Notes under the pieces: generated by a model | What the model was told of the DNA's origin: nothing | What the model saw: only the letters and a program-made list of their open reading frames with translations | Database searches by the model: none | Program-made: the position numbers and the translations under genes | Part shown: positions 21,605 to 33,489 of the stretch, piece by piece | Position numbering within the stretch: the stretch's first letter is position 1 | How the letters are laid out: every line of letters begins with the position of its first letter | Assembly (NCBI GenBank): GCA_917880885.1 | Contig: OU862907.1 | Span: 73,155,072-73,219,071, forward strand | Direction: 5' to 3' | DNA length: 64,000 bases | From: Limnephilus marmoratus | Lineage: Eukaryota > Arthropoda > Insecta > Trichoptera > Limnephilidae

Positions 21605-22435
21605 ATATTTTATTTTTATTTTATTTTATTTGAAACATTTACAGGTTAATTACATTACATGCATTAAAGAAAACAATAAATTATAATAATTAGGTTACAA
21701 CCCAATAGCAAATGTTCACATCATGCCCAAATAATAAATAAAAAGTCAATAATTATTAACCTTTTTTGCCTAATATTACAAAGATAAGAACTAGATAAAC
21801 AATCTTAACATAGTCTATATATACTGTCTAATACTGTGTGATACATAAAATATACAGAGTAGATTAAAAACAATGAAAGTAGAATAAATAATTATATAAT
21901 AATAATGATGAAATCTGAAAAACACCAGATGTAGGATCGAGAAATAATATATATAATAATAATTAAAAAATCAAGTAAAAGAAAGATTTTTTTATTTTAA
22001 TTATTTAATAAATAAATAATTGTTACAAAAATTACATGTTTTTGTGTGTTCTATAAAGTTTTTTGTAAAAAAAGTATATATTATTTAATATGTCTTACAC
22101 CTTTTTTCTTAGCAAAGCTCGTGTTAAAAAGGCGGAGACAACGAATGTAGATTAAATTTGTATATATATATATATACTTTTTTTAATATACATATAGATC
22201 AAATAATGGATATTTAACATTAAACAAAGAAAAAAATTGTATATTTCATATAATATGCATCTATAATTTTATACATATAAAACATATATTAGAACGAATG
22301 TAGCAGAATGAAGAGGAGATAAAAAAGAAATAAGTAAAATAAAGAAAGAAAAAGGATATCAGACATTACAATTGTGTTTAGAAATAAAATATTTTAAGAT
22401 GTAGTAATTGTAATAAGTTATATATAAAGAGCTTT
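21605..22435 (-). mobile_element. Non-LTR 3' UTR sequence(s), AT-rich
   Basis: Begins with TTTTATTTTTATTTTATTTT, an A tail on the minus strand, followed by AT-rich DNA without an open frame. A second T-rich run near 21985-22015 may mark another truncated copy. I cannot name the family. Confidence 0.45.
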
Positions 22436-22816
22436 TTTTTTTTTTTTTTGATTTTTTATAATTTGTTTCCAATCTTAAATTAACCGGTAATTGGTTAAAC
22501 CATTTAACTCCAATATATTTATAGTATTGTTGAGCTGTGCTGGTGTTACAGTCATAGAGCCCAGGATATTTGTTCTAATGTTGTTTGAAAACGGAGTAAA
22601 GAATTGTAATTTTTTTATCAATAACATGAAGTGAAGGTACTTTAATCATGAAATAATTTGATGGTGGGATAATCATATGGCTTTTTAAAATTATTTTTAT
22701 AATTAGTTTTTGAATGATTTCCAATGGTAAAAGAGAAGTTTCGAATGCACCGCCCCAACCAGCAATTCCATACTGTAGCACTGATTGGATTAAGGAAAAG
22801 TAAATAGTTCTTAATA

Positions 22817-24460
22817 AGGGCCGTCTGTTTCAACAGAAACTTAAATCGTGTCCTAAAGTTAAATTTCAACTGTCAGTTAAAGTAACGAGGACGTTAAATA
22901 GGACCTCGCGCTGTTTCAAGTGTATTTCCGCCAAAGTAATAGTTGTCAGTGTGGCCAGTCTAAAAAGCAGAATATTCCTCGGAATTATGTCAAAAAACGC
23001 ATCGAAATATTTTTTGATGCGGCAACACAGTATACTAAATCAGAAAAACTGTCAAAATATCCGGTTGTATTTTGTTTTGCGTCGTAATTATGGTAAGCCC
23101 ATACAGCGGCCAACGTTCCAACTTCAAACGTTTGGACGATCGTGTGGAGGGGTGTTTGTGCGTTGGAAGTTCGAGTTGGAAGGTTGGAGTTCGCGTTGGC
23201 CCGGGATCGCCTTCGAGGCGATCCCGACGGCCAACTCACACGAACCAGCCTGCCGCAGCTGTCCACACCGTGCCGCGTACTATTAAAATGACTAAATTAT
23301 TACGGAGAGTGGTATAACAATTGTTTGAAAACATGTCGTGTATATAAGTATATGATTATACGTACGTAATAATTGTAGGCAACTGAAAAAGATACAGCGT
23401 AGCTACAGCTGTTTCATGTCCGCCATTTTGGAGTACGGAATTCGGGGTTGGAGGGTTGGCCGCAGCGACTACACGATCGGCCAACCTTCCAACTCCCAAC
23501 TAAGTTCGGAGTTGGAAAGTTGGCTTCAGTCTGGACGTAGCATAAGATCTGACGGCTTTGTTCCGATAAAAGTATTTGTATGAATATTTACAAATAAATG
23601 ACGACCTACTTAATTATTATAAAACATATAATATACAATATGAATGTAATTTACTTTCAAGTGGTTGTGATATCTCCTTGAATTTGAAGTGTCGCATATT
23701 TTACGAGATCTTATTTATGGTATCGAAAACATTAGAAAAACATACATTTTGTAGCTTTTTGAAAATCCGTTTGTAAGAGTATTACATAAAACGTAAGTAG
23801 TAGGTGTACGTGTACAAACTACACTAGCATTAATAGAGTCTTTTAAATGCAGCTTCACTCGTTAATGTCGATATACGAAACGATTCTAACCTACTACTCA
23901 TGTTATATTTTTGTAATGTTTATGATACAATAGGTATATTGATTTGAAGATCTTGTAAAATTTGCGATACATCCATTTAATATAGATTGTCTCTAAAAGG
24001 CAACGCTAAATATGTCGATATCAGAATTGATTATGTTCAACAGCAAGATTTTTTCGACATGCTGTGCCGCGCCAAAAATAATTCGAAATCATCCCAGATA
24101 ACCATATTATTGACGCGGGGACGAAATGTTTTAAATGGCTTTCGCTGCAAGATATATTGGATGAGGAATTCATCGTCATTATCATACTCTTCTACAATAT
24201 TTATCATGATTAGGTACTGATAAGTATATTAGTAATCAATGTTGAAGCACCCATTTCCGTACTTTACATCGACCAGAACTGTCAAATATGCCAATATGGC
24301 GGAGTAACTCCAGAGTAACTATCGGTTTTCGGAAAGTAAATACAAAAGTTAAAAGTAACATAAAACAAATTGATTGAAAAACACATTTTGGTGAAATTTA
24401 ACTATAGTAACGGCATTTTGTTTTACTTTTACTTTAGCGAGCGTTGAAACAGACGGCCCT
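22817..24460. mobile_element. DNA element with AGGGCCGTCTGTTTCAAC TIRs
   Basis: Left end AGGGCCGTCTGTTTCAAC and right end GTTGAAACAGACGGCCCT are exact inverted repeats of 18 bases. AATA is found on both sides (22813-22816 and 24461-24464), a possible 4-bp target duplication. It sits inside a non-LTR RT, whose reading continues on both sides. No transposase is visible; a second MITE lies within it. Short ORFs inside are not convincing. Confidence 0.8.
23088..23546. mobile_element. MITE family GGCCAAC-TTCCAAC, copy 1
   Basis: Ends read ACAGCGGCCAACGTTCCAAC and GTTGGAAAGTTGGCTTCAGT. The same element occurs at 56985-57416. Its GC-rich interior is itself palindromic around CGGGATCGCCTTCGAGGCGATCCCG (23203-23227). 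Several overlapping ORFs arise from this structure and are not genes. Confidence 0.75.
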
Positions 24461-24678
24461 AATATTTAAAAAAATTCGAATTCTAATGAAAATGTACACT
24501 AATTTAAGATAAAAGTAAAGTGATAATGCTCACAAAAATAGTTAAATATAGTGTGCCAGTTTTATGGCTATTTAAAAAAAATCATATATAAATTTATAAA
24601 ACAAAACAAAAAAATGAAAAAACACCAGACGTAAAGTAGAAAAATAATATATATACGGACATGTACGGATATACTATA

Positions 24679-24739
24679 CAGGGTGTAACAGGACGTACCC
24701 GAGGGATTTTAACCAATCGGATCGTCCTGTTACACCCTG
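24679..24739. mobile_element. 61-bp snap-back element with TA duplication
   Basis: TA / CAGGGTGTAACAGGACG ... CGTCCTGTTACACCCTG / TA: perfect 17-base inverted arms around a 27-base centre. This is the form of a minimal Tc1/mariner-type MITE. Confidence 0.85.
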
Positions 24740-24744
24740 TATAT

Positions 24745-25195
24745 TAATTTTCAAATAAAAAAAAGTAAAACAACAATATGGTATCACTTATTTGGTTTTA
24801 TTGAAGAGAATTAATCTACGAGTATTTGGTAATGAATTGGTTATTATAAGGCTCCATTAACCTTACGTTTGATAGAGCTTAAAGTAAATGGCAAGATATC
24901 AGCATAGATACATTTTTTGTTATAATGATTACAAGTTCTCAATAAGAAAGAATTTTGCCTGAGACTAGTTGAAGCAATTTCGACATGAAACAATGATTTG
25001 TCCCTAGTTTTCTTACTCGGAACTCAAATATTATTTGATGACAAAAGAGCCGGACAGTCAATATGACCATTCAAGATTATATGTAAGTAAGTCATATCCG
25101 TAATGTCTCTCCTACTTTTTAGATTTTTGAGTTCATAGTGTTTTATAGAGCTGTCCGTGTCATAATAACGCACTCCGCACTCAGTATTGTCACAT
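24745..25195 (-). pseudogene. Non-LTR RT C-terminal fragment
   Basis: The minus strand from 25190 reads L-K-S-R-R-D-I-T-D-M-T-Y-L, I-L-N-G-H-I-D-C-P-A-L-L, V-P-S-K-K-T-R-D-K-S-L-F, then D-I-L-P-F-T. This is the tail found after the thumb of Jockey-type RTs. It abuts head to head with the I-like element that starts at about 25200. Confidence 0.65.
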
Positions 25196-25224
25196 AGTTC
25201 GACCCAGGGTGAGTTTAATAAAAA

Positions 25225-26235
25225 ATGGATGTACTAACATTAATAGAAAACATTAAAAGTGAACTAAAAAACATTTCGACCGTAAAGGACACAAAAATTA
25301 GAAATAACCTGGAGCAAACGATTCAACTACTAGAAGAAGCATGGAAACGGGAAAAAACCATTTCCAAGAACAAATTATTGAACTACAAAAAAAAGTAATC
25401 ATCAAGCTGGAAAAAATTATGAACAAAAATCCTACGCAATGGTTCTAAAAGAAAGAACTGTTCAAATCGAAGAACCCAAATTTGCAATCTTAATCACCGC
25501 TAAAGGCAAAGAAACATCCGGAGACATAAAGAGTATTATCACAAAAACAATAAAAGCGCCTAACCTAGGAATCGGAATAAGTGAATTAAAAAAAGTAACA
25601 AACAATAAAATAATTATGACTTGCTCGAATAAAGAAGATGCTGAAAAATTGAAAGTTGAAATAAATAAAAATAAAATGGAATATCTGCAACAGAATTAAA
25701 AAAGAAGAGACCATGTATGATTATTAAAGGTGTCGGAGGCGAATATAACGAAGATTATTTTCTAAATGATCTTATTTTACAAAACAGTGAACTAAACGAT
25801 ATAACAAATGAATCCATTAAAGTAACGAAAATATTAAAAAATAGAAAAAGTGATCAACTCCGTAACAAAATAATTGAAACAACAGGCCCAATCCGAAAAA
25901 TACTACTAGAAAAACAAAGAATTAATATTGGCTCTGTCCGAGCGCATATACAGGGTTGCGACCCTCTGATGCATTGCTACCACTGCCTTGGATTTGGACA
26001 TACATTCCTTAAATGTCTAAATAAAATGAACAAACCCAGATGCGTACATTGTGCTAAGAACCACAAATTTAGCGAATGCGAAAAAAATAAAGACAGTGTC
26101 AAGTGCTACAACTGCGACAAAAACAGCAATTTATTTGGAACAAAAAATAATACTCAACATAGTGCAAATAGTGAAATATGTACTTACCGAAAAAGAATAT
26201 CTATTATAGCACAACAACGAATTGATTATGAGTAA
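25225..26235 (+). pseudogene. ORF1 (gag-like, zinc knuckles) of an I-like retrotransposon
   Basis: Three collinear open segments: 25225-25398, 25439-25699 and 25717-26235, so two breaks. The last encodes a nucleic-acid-binding zone with C-Y-H-C-L-G-F-G-H-T-F-L-K-C, C-V-H-C-A-K-N-H-K-F-S-E-C and C-Y-N-C, three CCHC-type knuckles (the third incomplete). Such ORF1 proteins coat element RNA. It ends three bases before ORF2 begins at 26239. Confidence 0.8.
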
Positions 26236-26238
26236 GTT

Positions 26239-27291
26239 ATGGACGATTTTCTAACTGAGGAAATTGATAAATTAACAGATGTTTCACAGTGTATTTGCGA
26301 CGATTCAAAACAATGTAACGAACTATTTAAAAAAGTCCTAAATGTTTTCATTGTTCTGCACCAAAATATCAGAAGTTTACAAAAAAGTCTGGATGAATTT
26401 GTAATAACACTAAACCTTCTCGAAATATTAGTGGACATAATTGTTTTAATAGAAGCACACTTAAATATAAATAATGCTGCCGCACTGTACGACATCCCTA
26501 ACTATACATATTATTCGTCCAAAACGCATTTTAATAAGAACTGTGGTATTGCTGTTTTCTTCTTAAATAAACACAATAACGTCACAATCACTGAAATCAA
26601 CATGAAGCTAGCAAACTGTCTAAAACTGAACTTAAAAGTAAATGAAGTTATATACAATATCATAGCTATCTACCGCACCCACGGATCAAATCCGAACAGT
26701 TTCACTGTAGAATTGGAGCAGTTATTGCTACAACTAAAAGGTACTTGTAACGTTGTCACAGGCGATATTAACCTGAACATTTTGAAAGAGGTAAGCAGTT
26801 ATCTAAAGGATGATTATATAAATGTAATGACATCGCTTAACTATAAATCATTTATAAATAATCCAACACGGAATGTCAGCGGACAAATTCCTTCCTGCAT
26901 TGATCACATATGGTGCAACTCAAATAACAATGAAAAACACATGTCAATATTATGGAAAACCAGCATAACCGATCACTACACCTGTATATTTGTTACCAAC
27001 ATTGATAAAAGAAGTACCAACTCTAACACAACTGACAAAAAAAAATATTAAAAAAAACATTTAAATATGGAAATTTTAAGAACAAATCTTAAAACGGAAA
27101 CCTTGACATCAATATTTAAATTGGAAAATCCAAATACCTGCGCTGAGAATTTCGAAACAATTTTCCAAAACCACATAAACCTAACCACACAAATAATTGT
27201 TACTAAACCAAAATCTAAGCACAGATTAATAAAGCCATGGATAACCCATGGACTAGTGATTTCAATCAGAAATAAAGAAAAATACTACCAC
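26239..27291 (+). pseudogene. ORF2 endonuclease domain of the I-like element
   Basis: Apurinic-type endonuclease: H-Q-N-I-R-S-L near residue 37, I-E-A-H-L catalytic Glu region, Y-R-T-H-G-S, G-D-I-N-L-N, and S-C-I-D-H-I-W near the end. A stop closes the first segment at 27051; the linker to the RT continues at 27067-27291. There an RTE element is inserted after K-E-K-Y-Y-H. The reading resumes at 31199 with Q-C-K-K-F-P-N and stops near 31317. No RT follows, so the copy lost its 3' half. Confidence 0.85.
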
Positions 27292-30200
27292 ATTTTCTTC
27301 TTCCTTGCGCTGTCCCAACTCATTGCCTAGGTAGGCTGTTGGGGTCGGCTCTTCTCGTTCTCAGGTTGTAATATCTTCTGTTCTGGGTATCGCTTTCATC
27401 CAGGCCGTTTCTCTGAAGAATTTTGGAGCATTGAGTCATCCAGGAGTTCTTCGGTCTTCCTCTGGATGACTGTCGATGAAGCTCCATAGACATTGCCTGT
27501 CTCACTGTGTGGTCTGATGGTCTCCGTCTTATGTGTCCATACCATCTCAACTGTCGTTCCTCCAGCTTACTATTTATGCCTGTGACACCCAGGCTACCAC
27601 GAATGCGTGAACTTTTGATTTTATCTCTTAGTGATACTCCTGCCGACCATCTAAGCATTCGCATTTCTGCTGTTTCAAGTTGCCTAGTGTAGGAGTTGTA
27701 CATAGTCCAGCATTCGGAGCCATACATTATTGCGGGTCTTACAATAGTCTGGTAAATCTTTCGTTTAATTTTTAAGTTTTATAGGCATTTTGGAGTCACA
27801 CAATATTCCTGTTACGGATCTAAATTTAATCCATCCCACACCTATTCTACGGATGACATCGGCTGCACATCCTCCGTCTCTGTGGATTAGTGAGCCCAGA
27901 TACATAAATGAAACACAGTTGGCTAACACAGTTACTCCATCCAGTTGCATCGACGGAGTTACAGCATTTGTGTCTTCAAATGGTAAATACAAATATTCAG
28001 TCTTTTTTCTGCTAATTTTTAGGCCATTATCCTCCAGAATCTTTCTCCACCTTTCCAGGCTATTCTGTAAGTCACAATGATTATCTGCTATCAGTACTAC
28101 ATCATCTAGGATGCTATCTGGTTGATAGCATCCTAGATGAAGAATTATTTGATAACCGCTATTCTGTTTACAGAAATGATAGGGATATCCATCGAACTGG
28201 TAAATCAACTGGTGGAGGCGTAATCATAGGTATTAAAAAAGATTTTTTTGTTACCCCCCGCTCTTGGAATTCAGACGCTGAAGATATTTGGATAACTGTC
28301 AATACATCAAAATCAAATCATCATTGTTATAACATCCATATGTGCTGCGTGTACATACCTAGTGTCGGTCCAAAATTAACGTCTTCAGAAAGATTAGCAT
28401 TGTTTACCAGTCATACAAATACTATTTCTGACTTAACAATCCGTTTTCCCAATGACCAGTTTCTAATCGTAGGCGACTATAACATGCCAAATTTTAAATG
28501 GAATAATCAACAAATAATGTCAACTAACAGAGACCAATGTTCACTCACGTTACTTAACTGCTTATATTTTGCAAATTTAACCCAATTTAACAATTTACCT
28601 AATAACTATGGACGAATTTTGGACCACGTTTTCTGTAATATTCCAGCTAAGGTGTCGCTTGCCGATCACCCTTTGGTTAAAGAGGATGCTCATCATAAAT
28701 CATTGGTTATAGAGCTAGAATTTCCATCCACTAATGCAACCCTCTCAACTCCTCGAACAATAAAATTATTCCATAAAGCAGATTACACCGAGATTAATGA
28801 AAAACTGAATGAGACCGACTGGTCTACTGTTATAAATGCACCGGATGTAAATACAGCGTTACATTCATTTTACGTTATAATTGAACAAATTGTCGATGCG
28901 TTTATTCCCAAGAAAGTTGTGAAATCTGGAAAATATCCACTATGGTACACGGCAGCCTTAATAAAAATAACAAATGAAAAATTAAAATTCTTTAGAGCAT
29001 GGAAGCGTCACCGGAACCCTCTTGATTATCTGTCATTTTCTTTGCTTCGCAAAAGACAAAAAACGGTCGCTTCAGCGGCTTACAAAACCTACATTTCTAC
29101 GATAGAATCCGGCATACAGCATAATGTTAGAAAAATATGGTCCTATGTCAATTCTCAAAGAAAATCTCCTACCATCCCCGATCATATGATTTATGGTGAT
29201 AAAACTGCTAATGACAGTAAAGGAATAGCCAATTTATTTTCCGAGTATTTTGGTTCTGTATTTTCGAATGTTCAACCTGCTCATATAAGCAATGCCAGTG
29301 ACTGTTTTAATTCAAATAGCGTTATTAGCTCAATCGAGATCAATGAAGACATAACTTTCAAATACCTTAAGTCCATCGATATCAAAAAGGGACCGGGGAA
29401 CGACCAACTTCCAGGAATCTTTATAAATTATTGTAGTAAACAACTGACACCCCCCATTTTTGCCATTTTCAAACTATCGCTATCTGAAGGAACATTTCCT
29501 GACAAGTGGAAAACAGCCTTGATTACCCCAATCTTTAAAAATGGCAGTAAAAATGATGTCTCCAACTATCGACCTATATCCAAATTGCCCATTCTAAGTA
29601 AAGTTTTGGAAAAAATTGTTTACGATCAATTATATTCTACCATCTCACCTTCACTCTTAACTAATCAACATGGCTTTATGAGAAATCGCTCCACAACCTC
29701 GAATCTCGTGTCTTTTATAAATTTTCTTCATGCTCAAATGGATATGCGATGCCAGGTAGATGCCATCTATACTGATTATTCCAAAGCATTCGACCGTGTT
29801 AATCACTATATTCTTTTACAGAAGTTATTTAGTCTAGGAATTCACGGTGATCTCTATAGATGGATCGCATCATACGTCAGTAATCGGCACCAAATCACGG
29901 TTGTCAACGGTTTCGCATCCTGTTTAATGGAAATCGTCTCGGGTGTGCCCCAGGGGTCGCATCTCGGACCACTCTTATTTAATATTTACATAAATGACAT
30001 CTATGTATGCTTTCAAAATAGTTACTTTGTGTTATATGCGGATGATATGAAAATTTTTAAACCAATACAGTCTTTATCTGATTGTATAGAATAACAAAGC
30101 GATCTTGATCATTTGTGCGCGTATTGTGAATCAAATTTACTGTCCTTAAACATTTCTAAATGTCATTCAATTACATTTACTAGAAATAAAAATAAAATCA

Positions 30201-31182
30201 TTTATTCTTACAACTTGAATAATAAACCTTTACAATCTACGTCTACATGTAAAGATCTAGGTGTTTATTTAGACAAAAAATTAATTTTTGATAAGCATAT
30301 CGAACACATAATATCAAAATCCTACAAGATGCTAGGTTTCTTATTAAGAATATGTAAAGTTTTCAAAAGTGCTAAGACTCTTGAAATGTTGTTTTGTTCA
30401 TTGGTCAGAAGTCCACTGGAGTATGCATCCCCGGTATGGAATCCTCAATATAAGGTGTACATAGATATAGTAGAAAGTATACAGAATAAATTCTCTAAAT
30501 ATTTATTCAAGAAATACAACAAAACTACAAATAACATGTTAAGTTTACAAAAAAGACGCACATTATCAGATCTGCTGTTTCTGTATAATAATAAAATAGA
30601 TAGTCCTGAATTGCTATCCACTATTGGTTTAAATGTCCCAATGAGGCGTGCCAGGCACACTTCTCTTTTTCATATAGAATCCAATAACACTAATGCAGCG
30701 AGTAACTCACCAATTACTCGCGCAATCATAACTTATACCCACTATGAAAAATTACTACACTTAGACATTTTTCATGATTCCTTGCAAACATACAAAACTA
30801 ATTTATTAAATTTCTTGGCGTGATATAATTGTTTTAAAATTACTTACACTTAACTTTTCATTAAACTTTAATCAGTCAATTACAATTAGTGAGCATATAA
30901 TTCTTGATTTTAAAATTTCTCCTTATCTCCCCCCCCCCTTTTTTTCTTCCTTATTATTATTACTCATTTATTCAATAATTAAGTTCTAAGACCGGTTCAT
31001 ATCTCAGGCGTAATTACCAAATGATATTCTATGGACTTACGTAATAGGTACATAACCATGTAATATTTAATTTAACATACCTTATAATCTGTATTATATG
31101 TACTATGTATGTCTTAATAAATAAAATAAATAAATCTGCAAAAAGCATAGTCTTGAGAATACTGTACATTTCTTGACTTCTT
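27292..31182 (-). mobile_element. RTE-clade retrotransposon, 5' truncated, split by a Jockey element
   Basis: Flanked by an exact 16-bp duplication AGAAAAATACTACCAC (27276-27291 and 31183-31198). Minus-strand RT begins at 31182-31136 (T-M-L-F-A) and continues at 28107 with D-D-V-V-L-I-A-D, so the catalytic F-A-D-D is split by the Jockey insertion. The 3' part at 27727-27320 carries M-Y-G-S-E-C-W, R-R-P-S-D-H-T and S-R-G-R-P-K-N-S-W, the usual RTE/Craft-type tail. One frame break lies near 27730-27765. The 3' end is the GAAGAAAATG run. Confidence 0.88.
28108..31135 (+). mobile_element. Jockey-clade retrotransposon inside the RTE
   Basis: Nearly complete ORF2: endonuclease from about 28124 (D-S-I-L-D-E-E-L-F, G-G-G-V-I-I-G, V-G-D-Y-N-M-P, L-D-H-V-F), then RT with K-K-G-P-G-N-D, N-Y-R-P-I-S, Y-T-D-Y-S-K-A-F-D, G-V-P-Q-G-S-H-L-G-P-L and Y-A-D-D-M-K-I-F near 30038-30062. 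A single in-frame TAA at 30092-30094 follows S-D-C-I-E; the frame is then open to 30823. The tail is (AATAAA)n-like at 31117-31135. The 5' end shows a short inverted segment (see findings). Confidence 0.88.
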
Positions 31183-31198
31183 AGAAAAATACTACCAC

Positions 31199-31320
31199 CA
31201 GTGTAAAAAATTCCCAAATGATGAAAAAATCGCCACTTTCTACAAGAAATACCGAAACAAACTCGCGCTTTTGAAAAAAGAAAAATATTTTCATGTTAAA
31301 ATAAAAATTGCTAGATAATA
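31199..31320 (+). pseudogene. Continuation of I-like ORF2 after nested insertions
   Basis: Reads Q-C-K-K-F-P-N-D-E-K-I-A-T-F-Y-K-K-Y-R-N-K-L, in frame with K-E-K-Y-Y-H before the RTE insertion at 27291, which proves the split. It ends at K-I-A-R-stop and meets an unrelated repeat. Confidence 0.85.
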
Positions 31321-31745
31321 GTTTATCGCGAACAGACAGACAGACGGCGCGGGGGACTTTACTTTATAATATGTAGAGATAGAGATAATCGGTCAAAAAT
31401 ACATTTTTGTTGCATATGCATTTTTGAGTTTTTTTTTAATAAGATAGGTAAGGTAAGTGCCAAATTATATGAGTAGAAATTTAAGTTTTGTGGTAGGTAC
31501 CATCATTATCATTACATAGTATAAAATGAAGTCGCTCAAAATGTATGTGCGCATAGATCTTTTAAACTAGGCAACAGATTTTCATGCGGTTTTCACCATT
31601 AGATAGAGTGATTTAAGAGGAAGGTTTATATGTATAATAAATGCTTATTATAGTAGAGAAAAGCCGAGAAATTCAAATATTCAATTTAGGCAACGGGCAG
31701 CGGGCAGCGGGCAGCTGGCGAGCGGATGGTGTGGATTTTATAAAG
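31321..31745. repeat. Dispersed repeat, possibly Helitron-derived
   Basis: Contains GAACAGACAGACAGACGG, GGGGGACTTTACTTTATAAT and GATAGAGTGATTTAAGAGGA, phrases I recognise as parts of widespread non-coding repeats in insect genomes, often attributed to Helitrons. GGGCAGC is repeated three times near 31695-31713. No helicase or replication protein is present. Confidence 0.4.
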
Positions 31746-31764
31746 GTTGGGTAAATGGCTTTGG

Positions 31765-31880
31765 GGCCGTTCAAGTATTACGTAACGCACTTGGGGGGGA
31801 GGGGGGGTCTGGTGAAACGTTACGGCGCGTTACGGGGAGGGGGGGGGGTTCGAAGGTCGCGTTACGTAACATGTTTTTCT
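31765..31880. mobile_element. G-rich MITE-like palindrome with ACGTAACGC arms
   Basis: GTATTACGTAACGC at 31780 and GCGTTACGTAACATG at 31858 form inverted arms around G-rich tracts (runs of 7 to 10 G). The outer right TIR seems lost. A half copy of a similar repeat may lie at 63450-63515. Confidence 0.6.
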
Positions 31881-32335
31881 TTTTTTAAATAAAAAACTAA
31901 GGAAGTGGAATCTTCCAAGTTCGCAAGCCTTTTAGTTTATGTTGTACGGGGAATTCCTCGACTGTATTGTGCATCATTTTTATTTTATTTTCGTTGTCAG
32001 TATTCGTTAGTGTTTTAAACACGAAATACGCATAAACACAGTTTGCTGTAGTCAGTGTTGTTAATGTGAGTTTTTAGGAATTATAATGTCCTCCAAACCG
32101 GGAGATTTACATCATCAGCTGTTATTGGCCTATAAAAGCTCTCATGCTGGCTTGCCAGCGCAGCGCAACCAAAAAATGCCAGCCAAATTTGGAAAACAGC
32201 AAAAGAAAAATTAAAAAATGAAAAATTTATGCAACATATGAATGATGTTATACGAGAGTTTTTAGTAAGAATAACGCTTTTTAGTTATTACACACAGGTT
32301 AGTTTACTGCTAAAATATAATAATATTACCTAAAG
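31881..32335 (+). other. Mostly non-coding; one decayed ORF near 32085-32300
   Basis: From ATG at 32085 the plus strand starts M-S-S-K-P-G-D, breaks frame, then reads N-A-S-Q-I-W-K-T-A-K-E-K-L and F-M-Q-H-M-N-D-V-I-R-E-F. This looks like a broken coding piece, but I do not recognise the family. Confidence 0.3.
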
Positions 32336-33480
32336 CTAGGTTTCGTAGTACATGCATAATTACACTCAGAACATGAAAAAGGTTTTCTTCACTTTGAATC
32401 GTTCTGTGGATTTTTTAATCTCCCTTTCGAGAACTTGAAAAACCACGCTGGGACAAAAAATAGTTTTGTCTGCTAAAGGTAAGCATGTGATTTTTCGTGC
32501 CTCTTTGTAGAACACGAATAGTTGCAGTAGAGACATGTAAGTGGTTTTGTAGCACTGTGAGTCAGCAAATGATTTCTAAGAAGTTCCTTTGTACAACATG
32601 AATAATTGCAGTCGGGACACGACAAAGGTTTTGGTCCAGTGTGTGTAAACATGTGAATTTTTAGATACCGTTTTGTAGCGCCTGAATATTCGTACTCGGG
32701 ACAAGTAAAAGGTTTTTCATCACTGTGAATTAGCAAGTGCCGTTTTAGTTTTTTTTCGAGAAGAAGAATAGTTGCAGTCAGGGCATGAAATGGGTTTTTC
32801 ATCACTGTGAGTAAACATGTGATTTTTTTTATTTCTCTGAATAGTTACAGTCGGAACATAAAAAATGCTTTTTGCACAATGAGTAGAGTCAGCAAGTGAA
32901 TTCTTGGATATCCCTTTTAAGAACACAAATAGTTACAGTCAGAACATGTAAAAGGTTTTCTCTTCTGTAAACCGCACGGTGGATTTATAAATTGTCCTTT
33001 TGAGAACTTGTATAACTGCATTCTGGACAGGAAAATGGTTTTTGTCCACTGTGCGTTAACATGTGATTTTTATTGACTCTTTGTAGAACATGAATAGTGC
33101 AGTAGAAACATGTTAAAGGTTTTGTATCACTTTGAGTAAGCAAATGATTTCTAAGAAGTTCCTTTGCACTACATGAATAATTGCAGTCGGGACATGAAAA
33201 AGGTTTTTGTCCAGTGTGGTTCAACACGTGATTTGGATATCGTTGTGTAGCACATGAATAGTCGCAATCGGGAGAAGAAAAAGGTTTTTCGTCACTGTGA
33301 GTTAGCATGTGCCGTTTTCGTTAATTTTTTTCGAGAAGTAGAATAGTTGCAGTCAGGACATGAAATGGATTTTTCTCCACTGTGGGTAAACAGGGGGTAA
33401 TTTTTAGATTTCTCTTCGTAGAACATGAATAGTTGCAGTCGGAACATGAAAACGGTTTTCTACACCCACTCACCGGGTAC
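32336..33480 (-). pseudogene. ZF copy D: decayed zinc-finger array
   Basis: About a dozen finger units readable on the minus strand in three frames, with stops and indels. Examples: F-S-C-S-D-C-N-Y-S-C-S-T-K-R (near 33440), F-S-C-P-D-C-N-Y-S-C-S-A-K-E (near 33190), L-T-C-L-Y-C-N-Y-S-C-S-T-K-R (near 32520). Fingers are of the same F-S-C-P-D-C-N-Y-S-C type, but helices carry T-K-R, A-T-K-R-Y or A-K-E-L-L instead of S-R-K-G, so this is a different subfamily. No coding exons 1 and 2 are seen upstream; a GC-rich hairpin and a BEL remnant are there. Confidence 0.82.
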
Positions 33481-33489
33481 GGCTCGTCC

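Larger units (their letters stand above)
22436..24490 (-). mobile_element. Jockey-clade non-LTR 3' part, split by a DNA element
   Basis: A tail run of about 20 T at 22433-22450 is followed on the minus strand by the RT C-terminus (L-Q-Y-G-I-A-G-W-G-G-A, I-I-Q-K-L-I-I-K-I-I-L-K). The reading resumes after the insertion 22817-24460: minus-strand sequence at 24461-24485 encodes R-I-R-I-F-L-N-I, the segment that precedes Y-Y-A-L-V in relatives. It is heavily 5' truncated. Confidence 0.75.

Noticed and set aside
22951..23317. Four overlapping ORFs in a GC-rich patch
   Set aside because: They fall on the inverted repeats of a MITE and copy 2 of that MITE does not keep them open.
28102..28140. Two elements inserted head to head at one target site
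   Set aside because: The missing RTE piece is found at 31136-31182, so the Jockey copy simply lies inside the RTE; the palindrome is better explained as a 5' inversion scar.
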